Shown one piece after another: positions 41,401 to 53,400 of a stretch of DNA of 64,000 nt. Every line of letters starts with the position of its first letter. The first letter of the stretch is position 1. Both the position numbers and the translations under genes were made by a program. The notes beneath the pieces are model-generated. The model was given only the letters and a program-made list of their open reading frames with translations. It had not been told where the DNA came from and made no database searches. The DNA is from Bathymodiolus brooksi (Eukaryota > Mollusca > Bivalvia > Mytilida > Modiolidae): contig OY804579.1 in NCBI GenBank assembly GCA_963680875.1, positions 33,093,804 to 33,157,803 of the forward strand. Direction: 5' to 3'.

Positions 41401-44400
41401 ATGTATAAATATTTAGAGAAAATGTATAGTCATCTGTCAAAAGTATTGGGAAATGTAAAAAAAATCCCTATATAATCAACCAAAACCATTTTTTTTTTTT
41501 TTTTTTATTGTGAAGTAATTTCTGGATAGATTTTAACAAATTTTACACCAAAACATTCAGAATTGTCAATATTTTGATTGTTTATTTACTCATTATGTAG
41601 TTATGAGTTATTTTTATTTGTACATAATTTAAACACAACAAATAAAAATTGATTTTGATTTTCCTATATATTTCAACTAAAAATAAATCCTAAAAATTAA
41701 CAATCATGGAAAAATTATGTACAAATAAAAACCACTCGTATAAAGATTTGAGCAAATAAACAAACAAAATATATACAATTCCGAATGTTTTGGTGTAAAA
41801 TTTGTTACAATTTATCCAGAAATGATTTCACAATAATTTTTTGAAAAAGATATGGTTTTGGTTGATTATATAGGGATATTTTTTACATTTCCCAATACTT
41901 TTTGACAGATGACTGTACATATTAGTTTTCAAGTGTATTTCTTTTCCATAAACTATTAACAGTAAAAAGTCCATAAATTTTTTTGAAAGTTGAACAAGTA
42001 CAATAAATTATTAATTTAATAGAAAATGAAATTAAAAAAAAGTATGTGCCAGTCTCCAGGATATGGCAAAACCCAGCTTAATGAACCTCCATATTCTGAT
42101 TTTAATTTTTTAAATGGTCTTAAGATTTCCTGTCCCAACAACAACTTGATACTGAAGCTTTATCCCAATCTGAAACTTTTTGTGAAGAATATTCAAAGTT
42201 TTCAAAACTGTGGCTTTTGAATCTGCTGTCTCATCTAAAACTTCAATTGAACAAAACTCGGATTTTTCAGTGTCAGTTTCAGAAGATGAAAGAAAAGTCT
42301 TAAGACCTGGGAGATCTACATGTATATCATTTTCCTGTACCAAATATTTCAGAAAACTGTAAGCTGACAATTTCTTCTCAAAACTTTCCCATGCAAAGGT
42401 TTCATCACCCGTTTCCTTGAAATCTTCCAAACTTAAATGGGAGAATTTATTGCCTCTAATGGGAGAGGGTTCACCAATTTTGTCTTCTGGTTCTTTCAGT
42501 GATTTAATTAAAGCTGTTTTGTCAACTAAATCTTCAATTTTTTTGTACAAATCTGGCAACAATAAAGCTTTGTTGGATAAAAAGTCACTGACTACAAATT
42601 CTAAAACAGGATAAAACAGTACATAACGGTCAAGATTGTCAGAGTCTACATTGCAATATTCCACCTGATCAAACTGTGAAAACATTTAGTTAACTGGTAC
42701 ATGGTAGTCTTCAGTTTTTGAAAGTTCATTTAGAGAATCATCAGACCTCACAAATTTGTTAAAATTTTTATAACATGTAAGGCATAAAATGGCTTTGCCT
42801 GCAGACAATGAACACAGGGCCCAGGGCCCCTGCCACTGTGGGCTTCAGAACAGTTAAGTTTTTTGGGGGCATTACAACTACTAGTCAACTATGGTAAAAT
42901 CACAGTCTTGCAAATTACAGTTGTTTAATCAATTAAATATCATATATGCAGTTACATACAGATAACAAATTTAGCCTAATTTCTATTTATAACACACACA
43001 CTGGCTGGTTTTTGTTTTTAGAGTCACATTCATTCAATCATTGTATACCTGTTACACATAAATTCATAATTCATTTGCAGAAGAAAATCAGGTAAAACTT
43101 AAAAGTCAGAATTCCTAAATATATTTGATAAACCAATTGCCTTTGAAATAATCGCCACATTAGATATGTACAGCAAACGGGAAAGGAGTATAAACAAAGT
43201 GCATTGACGAGACGGGAGAAAAGGGGGGGGGGGGGGGGCGTAATCTGATGTAAACAATGCAGTTTTCTTGTAAACTTTCGGTTAAAATATAAAGATATTA
43301 ATAAATCTAATAAAAGGCAGACATATACACACTACATGGGTGTTTTGGGGGAGAAATGTTCACCAAAATGGGCAAATTTTACTCTAAAACAAGGCGAAAA
43401 TTAAAAAAAACATGCCTCGTCGAATTTTCTTTCAGTAATGATTTCCATTCAGGGTGACGGAATTTCCAGTTGAGAGAGCATTTACTATTGGTTGATGATG
43501 CTATATCACTCCTGTATCATCAATTTCATGTCCTAATATAGAATTGTGTCAGCTTTTTCATTGGCCGAAAAATGTAAACAAACCGAACCTCGTGTTTTTA
43601 CACATTTTAGAATGCACGATTCGAAACACGTTTTTGACTAATATAAACCTCGGTCGCTTGTCTGATATAGCCAGTCATTGCAAAAAATATATATATATTT
43701 TATAGAAATCACGTTTCTATCACAATTTTGTCTATTTAATACTTTATTTCAGGTTTATCCTACAACGGCGCGAATGAAAAATTTTGCGGGACTTGTAAAG
43801 CGGCACCTAGCGGGAATTTTTTGCGGTTATCGCCCCCTGACTGCGTGGTTTTAGAATCACTAGCTATAACGGTCAAATCATGGGTTTGCTTTCCGACTGA
43901 AATCAGCTGACTAACACACCTAAATCAGCTGACTAACACATTACACCTAGAGGTCAGCAGACTAACACATTACACCTAAATCAGCTGACTAACACATTAC
44001 ACCTAAAGGTCAGCAGACTAACACATTAGACCTAAAGGTCAGCAGACTAACACATTACACCTAAATCAACAGACTAACACATTACACCTAAATCAGCAAA
44101 TTAACACATTACACCTATATCAACAGACTAACACATTACACCTAAATCAGCAAATTAACACATTACATCTAAATCAGCAGACGACCATAATATTACTATG
44201 TAAGTCACAGTATCGAAGTCAGGAGATATGTTAGACTACAGAAGACAACACCTGGTTTCAATAATAGTATACAGAGTCAAATACAAAATCAGACAACATA
44301 TATTTCTTGTAAATCACGATATAATCACCCCAGTGTGAACTCTCTATTTGACATTTTCCACCATAAGGGAGTATATTTGTTGTGACTATCCATATTGCCG

Positions 44401-47400
44401 TGGTTACTTCTTTTGTAGACAGTTCAAGAACAGCCTCAATTATGTATCCTGTATTAGCGTTTAATACATTTGCCTGCATTACGAATGTTCTGGAATCTAG
44501 TTCTGTAAATAAGATGATAATAACATAAACACTGTATAAACGATGACAGTGGTATAAATAGATTATATGGCATTCATCTACCTTTTGCAATCACAGGCAC
44601 TTGTTTCATTAAAAAAATATATGCCCCCTCCTCTTCCTTACTTCAAGGTAAACATCTACCCTTTTCCCCTTCCCCACTTCGCCTCAATATTTTTCGCTTA
44701 TTTGTGATCCTTTCGCTGACCCAATTATATCGTTGCACTCCCGAGATATTTCTCTTTTCGACTGCCACATTTAAATATACCTACCTCAGACGAATTGGAC
44801 AAGAATAGTCAGCGAACGTTGGCTTAGTGAAAATTTCAGTCATTGAAACGGATACAGCCACTTCCGCTTTGCACTGGATTTTTCATATGCATTCGGAATT
44901 CTCTAGACCTGCCATGTGCAGCAATGCCACATGATCATCTCCTCTCAAATGTAAAGTAAGCCTTTAAAATACAGATAATTGTTCCAATGCAGATTATAAA
45001 AATCTGTTCAACTCCAAATTACTGACATATGATTTTTAAAGCACCTTTTTTCATTTTTTAAATTAATTTATACCGGACCGGAAGTGGCTGTATCCGTTTC
45101 AATGACTGCAATATTCACTAAGCCACGTTCGCTGACTATTCTTGTCCAATTCGTCTGAGGGGGGGGGGGGGGGGGGATGGTAGGTATATTTAAATGTGGC
45201 AGAAATATCTCGGGAGTGCAACGATATAATTGGGTCAGCGAAAGGATCACAAATAAGCGAAAAATATTGAGGCGAAGTGGGGAAGGGGAAAAGGGTAGAT
45301 GTTTACCTTGAAGTAAGGAAGAGGAGGGGGCATATATTTTTTGAATGAAACAAGTGCCTGTGTTTGCAATCCCCTTTTTATATTATGCAGCAACTGATGC
45401 CATCAGAAAAAAAGGCTAACCCATTTGATAATAAAATGAAAAACCAAAAATACCACCATGACGGAAATATTTTTAAAGTAAACAGCAACTTGAAATTCTT
45501 TATGCAAAGTACAATCGCAAAATCGTACAATTACAGGCAAATATCGATACCCCCAACAAACATATACATGACCGCTCACTGTCTCTGCTTGATACAGACT
45601 CTTCAATAAAAAGTGGCAAGAGTTAAGCAGGTTTTATGAGCACAAACCTCCTTGCTTAAGGAAACCACATGTGAGTAAAATGACATCCCTCACATTTAAC
45701 TGGGTGAGCATTATTTATAAAATGACATCCTTCACATTTAACTGGGTGAGCATTATTTATAAAATGACATCCCTCACATTTAACTGGGTGAGCATTATTT
45801 ATAAAATGACATCCTTCACATTTAACTGGGTGAGCATTATTTATAAAATGACATCCCTCACATTTAACTGGGTGAGCATTATTTATAAAATGACATCCCT
45901 CACATTTAACTGGGTGAGCATTATTTATAAAATGACATCCCTCACATTTAACTGGGTGAGCATTATTTATAAAATGACATCCCTCACATTTAACTGGGTG
46001 AGCATTATTTATTATGGTTTATTATAAAAGTTCTTCTAATTCTCCTTCCCATCACCCACCAGTGTGACAAGAATTTGAAAGTGTGATGAAAGTTGTTATC
46101 AAATCAATTATTGATCAGCACGTCACCTTTCTTCGGTTTTTTCTGTTTTTAAAGCTCTCGTATCTACAATTCTCCAGAAGAAAGAATTTAATAATGTCAA
46201 GACTTCATGCTTGTCGTTATTTGAGGGAGGAAGATAAGCATAAAAATTATTTTACATAGTATTACGAGTATGTATGCCCATAACAACTGTATGGTCTCAG
46301 AAATGGTAATTTACCAGATAATATCCAACTTTCCCATTGCATATTGTTAACCGCTTCTCTCGTGTGTAAATCAAAATTTTTGACATTCCACCGAAATGTT
46401 GCACCACGTAACTGATGTATTGTACAAGATGAACAGGTTGCCTTTAGTGACATTATAGATGTTATAGCGGACTTCTCCATACAGTTTAATCTACATCTGT
46501 AAAACAAACGATATGTACTGTATAAAATCTACATCTGAAAACATAAGATATGGACCGTATAAAATCTACATCTATGAAGCAAACGATATAGCCGATGTAA
46601 AATCTATATCTGTAAAGCAAATGATACAGCCCATGTAAAATCTGCATATGTAAAACAAACGATATAGCCCATGTAAAATCTACATCTGTAGAACAAACGA
46701 TATGGCTATTGTAAAATCTACACATGTAAAACAAACGATATGGCTATTGTAAAATCTACACATGTAAAACAAATGATACAGCCCATGTAAAATCTACATA
46801 TGTAAAACAAACGATACAGCCGATGTAAAATCTACATCTGTAGAACAAACGATATGGCTATTGTAAAATCTACACATGTAAAACAAACGATATGGCTATT
46901 GTAAAATCTACACATGTAAAACAAATGATATAGCTCATGTAAAATCTACGTCTGTAAAGCAAACGATATAGCTCATGTAACATCTACGTCTGTAAAACAA
47001 ACGATATAGCTCATGTAAAATCTACGTCTGTAAAACAAAACGATATAGCCAATGAAAAATCTACACCTGTAAAACAAACGATATAGCCAATGTAAAATCT
47101 ACATCTGTAAAACAAACGATACAGCCAATGTAAAATCTACATCTGTAAAACAAATGATACAGCCCATGTAAAATCTACATATGTAAAACAAACGATACAG
47201 CCGATGTAAAATCTACATCTGTAAAACAAACGATATGGCTATTGTAAAATCTACACATGTAAAACAAATGATATAGCTCATGTAAAATCTACGTCTGTAA
47301 AACAAACGATATAGCCAATGAAAAATCTACACCTGTAAAACAAACGATATAGCCAATGTAAAATCTACATCTGTAAAACAAACGATACAGCCAATGTAAA

Positions 47401-50400
47401 ATCTACATCTGTAAAACAAATGATACAGCCAATGTAAAATCTACATGTGTAAAACAAATAATACAACCAATGTAAAATCTACATATGTAAAACAAACGAT
47501 ACAGCCATTGCAAAATCTACACATGTAAAACAAACGATACAGCTCAGGTAAAATCTATATATGTAAAGCAAAACGATATAGTCAATGTAAAATTAACACT
47601 TGTAAAACAAACGATACAGCCGATGTAAAATCTATATCTGTAAAACAAACGGTATAGCTCATGTGAAATCTACACCTGTAAAACAAACGATACAGCCAAT
47701 GTAAATCTACATCTGTAAAACAAACGTTATAGCTCATGTAAAATCTACATCAATTCTGTAAAACAAACGATACAGCCAATGTAAAATCTGCATGTGTAAA
47801 ACAAATTGTATATCTAATGTAAAATTTACATCTGTAAAATAAAACAATATGGCCTATGCTAAATCTACACCTTATAGCGAGCATCGCAAGATGCGAGCTA
47901 AACAGCAACATGTGTGTAAGGAGATGAAAATACACGAACAATACCAACCGGAAGTGGTTTTTAAGTTTCAGCATAGAATGTACAATCGGAGTGAATCACC
48001 GGAAATAGCATATTAATTAGAATAAAAAATAACTATCCAGTTTAAAAATAACCAAAAAAAAATAGGAATCCGTACAGCTTCTTTACATGAAACGATTAAT
48101 TTATTTAAAAAATTGACAATCGCAGATAACATCCAACTTTCCCATTGCATATTGTTAACCGCTTCTCTCGTGTGTAAATCAAAATTTTTGACATTCCACC
48201 GAAATGTTGCACCACGTAACTGATGTATTGTACAAGATGAACAGGTTGCCTTTAGTGACATTATAGATGTTATAGCGGACTTCTCCATACAGTTTAATCT
48301 ACATCTGTAAAACAAACGATATGTACTGTATAAAATCTACATCTGAAAACATAAGATATGGACCGTATAAAATCTACATCTATGAAGCAAACGATATAGC
48401 CGATGTAAAATCTATATCTGTAAAGCAAATGATACAGCCCATGTAAAATCTGCATATGTAAAACAAACGATATAGCCCATGTAAAATCTGCATATGTAAA
48501 ACAAACGATACAGCCGATGTAAAATCTACATCTGTAAAACAAACGATACAGCCGATGTAAAATCTACATCTGTAAAACAAACGATACAGCCGATGTAAAA
48601 TCTACATCTGTAAAACAAACGATACAGCCGATGTAAAATCTACATCTGTAAAACAAACGATATGGCTATTGTAAAATCTACACATGTAAAACAAATGATA
48701 TAGCTCATGTAAAATCTACGTCTGTAAAACAAACGATATAGCTCATGTAACATCTACGTCTGTAAAACAAACGATATAGCTCATGTAAAATCTACGTCTG
48801 TAAAACAAAATGATATAGCCAATGTAAAATCTACACCTGTGAAACAAACGATACAGCCAATGTAAAATCTACATGTGTAAAACAAATGATACAGCCAATG
48901 TAAAATCTGCATGTGTAAAACAAACGATACAGCCAATGTAAAATCTACACCTGTGAAACAAACGATACAGCCAATGTAAAATCTACCTCTATAAAACAAA
49001 CGATATAGCTCATGTAAAATCTACATCTGTAAAACAAACGATACAGCCAATGTAAAATCTACATCTGTAAAACAAACGATACAGCCAATGTAAAATCTAC
49101 CTCTATAAAACAAATGATATAGCTCATGTAAAATCTACATCTGTAAAACAAACGATACAGCCAATGTAAAATCTACATCTGTAAAACAAACGATACAGCC
49201 AATGTAAAATCTACCTCTATAAAACAAACGATATAGCTCATGTAAAATCTACATCTATAAAACAAACGATACAGCCAATGTAAAATCTACATCTGTAAAA
49301 CAAATGATACAGCCTATGTAAAATCTACATGTGTAAAACAAATGATACAACCAATGTAAAATCTACATATGTAAAACAAACGATACAGCCATTGCAAAAT
49401 CTACACATGTAAAACAAACGATACAGCTCAGGTAAAATCTATATATGTAAAGCAAAACGATATAGTCAATGTAAAATTAACACCTGTAAAACAAACGATA
49501 CAGCCGATGTAAAATCTATATCTGTAAAACAAACGGTATAGCTCATGTGAAATCTACACCTGTAAAACAAACGATACAGCCAATGTAAATCTACATCTGT
49601 AAAACAAACGATACAGCTCATGTGAAATCTACACCTGTAAAACAAACGATACAGCTAATGTAAATCTACATCTGTAAAACAAACGATATAGCTCATGTAA
49701 AATCTACATCAATTCTGTAAAACAAACGATACAGCCAATGTAAAATCTGCATGTGTAAAACAAATTGTATATCTAATGTAAAATTTACATCTGTAAAACA
49801 AAACAATATGGCCTATGCTAAATCTACACCTTATAGCGAGCATCGCAAGATGCGAGCTAAACAGCAACATGTGTGTAAGGAGATGAATATATACGAACAA
49901 TACCAACCGGAAGTGGTTTTTAAGTTTCAGCATAGAATGTACAATCGGAGTGAATCACCGGAAATAGCATATTAATTAGAATAAAAAATAACTATCCAGT
50001 TTAAAAATAACCAAAAAAAATAGGAATCCGTACAGCTTCTTTACATGAAACGATTAATTTATTTAAAAAATTGACAATCGCTAGACCTTCTTGTTTCGCC
50101 CCTAAAAAAGCTGTCGTCACACGATTTCTATAGTTTACGTCACACAAGTATTGTTACGTCACGTCATTCATTGATGATCGCTGTCACTGTCAGAGTAAAC
50201 AATCATTGCCCTGCGTTTCTCAAGTTGGTGGCGATTTGCAGTTGGTTGCCGAATAATTGTTTATGTATTGAAAGGTGCAGTTCCCAGCAATGTGAAAAGA
50301 ATGTCTTTAATATTTAAAATTAGTAAGATAAATCTTGAGTACGTTGGGATTTTCCTTACGGAGATTCCTCAATGTTTACAAAGACGTCACAGGGGTTTTC

Positions 50401-53400
50401 TCGCATTCCAAACCTATGACGTCACGAAAGTTAGTTCCGACTAAAGTACGGCATCTTGTATCACATAGGTTGTATCTATTAGCAAAATAGATGTATTTCT
50501 ATAGAATACATACTTAACCCTCTTGCTGCCAGATTCAAATTTCAAACGACGTTGCGTACGCCACAATATATTGACGTCGTAAATTGTTGACGTTTTGGAG
50601 CAAGAAAAAGCACTGTTCGTTTTGGCAACGACGTTGGTACAGTACATGCCAACAATTTGAACGTTCCCGTTTTTCTGTATTCTGATAGTTGATTGATTGG
50701 TGGTTGAAACCCTTTTGCTGCTGCCAGTGCTATCTGTATGCAATGCATTTGCCACGAAATACAATGAATATTACCAAAAATAGACAACTTTATTTCTACC
50801 AACACATTTTGCTTCATACATCAAATAATATTTACGATACATAAAATACAATCAAACAAAATATTTCTTAATATTAATTTACAATACTTTGTGTTTTGTT
50901 AACGTAGTATTTTGTTATTTATCGTATGTAATTTAGTTTTTGTGTTGTCTTTCATGTGCATTTCTTCTCTCTGCGGTGACTCGAAAAGCCGAAATACACT
51001 GTCATTAGCCGAAATACACTTGTAAAAGCCGAAATACACCTACAAAATGTCGACATACACCTCAAAATTGTTCAAATGAATTTGCAATGGATAGAAAATA
51101 GTGAAATAACTCATATATAGTTGAAATAAAACATTAATGTGTTACGCAAAAGATCACATAAAAAATAAATTAATAAGATTAAATTTTATTTTATTTATAT
51201 ATTGCATTCATTTAATGTTTAGATAAGAAATGTATAAAATCTAATAAAATCATATAATAATTTAATAAAATAATATCAATGAAAGTGATTTAAAGGATAA
51301 AATCGTGCAGATTTTTTTATAAATTGAAAGTAAAACTTTGTTTGTCCATTATTTTGTACTAACTGTTCCATTTATTACATTCTGCACTTCTGTACCAAAT
51401 TGAGCAGAAAAAGAAGCCTGAATTCATTGAAAGTTTGAAATCAGTTCACTCGAAAGTAACCACACAAAAATAACGGTAATGTATTTCATCATAAAAAAAA
51501 GCTTTACACATTAGTTCCATATCGTATATGAACCTCAGAACCTCAGAACTACGTATATAGATACATGTAATTGCAAATTAAAAAAAAACAAGAAACAAAC
51601 TCATGGGGTACAGCGTAAAAAATAAATGAAATTGAAAAAAAAATCTTTATTTGCATCTTATAATTTATTATGCGTATTTTTATCAAGGATTTGCTATATA
51701 TTAATATTGGAAATAATTGTTGTGCACAATATTTCTATTATTTTACTTAATGCCTTAGGACACTTAGGACATGGTTAAGACATCCCAAGTTAGGATAGTC
51801 TTAAGACAGCTTCGAGATCACTCCTAGGACATGTCCTAAGATGGTCCTAAGACCATCCTAAAAATCGTTCTAATGCATATCTTAGGATACTTTCGAGAAC
51901 ACGGCACCAGGAGGACACACATTGTTATGAATAAATCTAATGCAAAAGTCTATAACAAATTGAAGATAATTTAGTGTCTTTCCCTGAAATTAATCTAACC
52001 CAAATAAGATATCATTCGTAATTTGATGTCATTTTCGACTGGATATGAATGAACACGTCTGTTTTCAGTATGTAAAATAAATAATATTAAAAACATTAAA
52101 TTTCATTTAATTTAAACATATTTTAAACATAAATTCATAAAATTTGTTGCAAATTCACAATTTTGGGGAGGTCGGTGGTCTACTGTGTCCGGTGTCCATT
52201 TTATTGTTTTTGACATTAATTGACATTACACTTCTTATTTTACATTTGAAACCATTATATTTTAGATTTTATTTTAAGAAACACAATTTTGGTAAAGATT
52301 TTTTAGGTTTTTTAAGCATAAAAATAATCAAATAAAAAAAAATTCTAATTACAAATAGATTTTAGTCGAGTTGTATTATTGTTTTGTGAAAAGTGCATTC
52401 GAGAATGCATAAGTCTGTTTTGCATGTCAAGGGCATCAACTATTTTTTAAAACGATTAATTTCAAATATTGTTTCAACTATATTAAAATAAGGAGATATA
52501 CATTTCAACCTTTATTCAAGCGGCCGGCAGTGGTCGGCGGTAAATTGTTAAATTAAGAAAAGCGCATTCGTGAATGAACACGTCAGTTTTCAGTATGTAA
52601 AAGGTATCATATAATATCAAAAACATTAAATTTCATTTAATTTAAACAAATTTTAAACAAAAATGTATTTTTAATAATTTTTCCAATGGTCGGCGGTAAA
52701 GAGACCTACCGTAAAAGGAGATGTGCAATATCAACCTTTTTTAAGAAAAGCGCATTCGTGAATGAACAATTCAGTTTTTGCTATGTAAAAGGTATCAAAG
52801 ACATGAAATAATGCATTTTAAATAATTTTTCAATTGACCGACAGTGATTTAAGAAAAACGCATTCGTGAATGATAGTTCGTTTTCAAATAACTATTAAAC
52901 AATATTTATTTTCGTATAAGTTCGTTTTCTGTGTGTAAAAGGTATCAAATAACTATTAAAAATATTTATTTTCGTATATTTTTTCAAAAATGTATCTTGG
53001 TGTTCAAGTAAACTGTTGATGAAGAAATTTTATGTGAACGTGATCTTTTTAAATTAGTGGGCGACTTGTCTTGGAAGAAGGGGGCGAGTTGTCTTGGGGG
53101 CGACTTGACGGGAATTCAAGCAAGCGGCATGGAGTCCCCTCGTACAACGAGCACATGAGGTTCGCGATTTTCTTCTTATATTCCGCTTTCTGTCTGAGCA
53201 GATTACACAATCCCGTTCCTTTCGGCCGTCAAGTTTTTTCACTCTTACTTGTGGATTCACGTTATTACCGGCGTTTCTTTTTGTCAAATAAGTAGACGCT
53301 AAGCTTTCTATTACTGATTGTGTGAACTGAAGTCGTGACATAATCGGTTGTGATGTGTTCTGACAATACAGAATATAAGAGTTCAACATGATACGGTGAA

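Larger units (their letters stand above)
40427..43899. mobile_element. 3.47-kb TIR element inserted in the 27-bp array
   Basis: Begins CAGTCGGAAAGCAAAC and ends GTTTGCTTTCCGACTG, flanked by aaat on both sides (40423-40426 and 43900-43903). The host array continues across it once the element and one aaat are removed. It contains an unidentified minus-strand frame (42110-42685), a 499-bp palindrome and a 186-bp tandem duplication. Superfamily unassigned: the TSD of about 4 bp and CAG...CTG ends do not settle it. Confidence 0.82.
46315..50080. repeat. Tandem segmental duplication (exon 4 + minisatellite + tail)
   Basis: Copy A is 46315-48122 and copy B is 48123-50080. Each begins exactly at the 3' end of exon 4, continues through exon 4, a 38-bp array, the block 'ccttatagcgagcatcgcaa' ... 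'ggaagtggtttttaag', and ends 'ttgacaatcg'. The length difference lies in the array. The tail (about 120 bp) is present a third time at 55016-55147. Confidence 0.9.

Noticed and set aside
44329..44502. Alternative exon 5 donor GGG|gtgatt
   Set aside because: Gives phase 1, which breaks the frame into exon 6, whereas ATC|gtgatt keeps it.
45068..45250. Pro-rich 60-codon minus-strand frame (IPPPPPPQT)
   Set aside because: Created by the G-tract in the foldback arm.
45671..46027. 118-codon frame of MTSLTFNWVSIIYK repeats as a repetitive secreted protein
   Set aside because: The unit is 42 bp, so openness is automatic; no signal peptide and no flanking exon structure; it lies within an intron of the opposite-strand gene.
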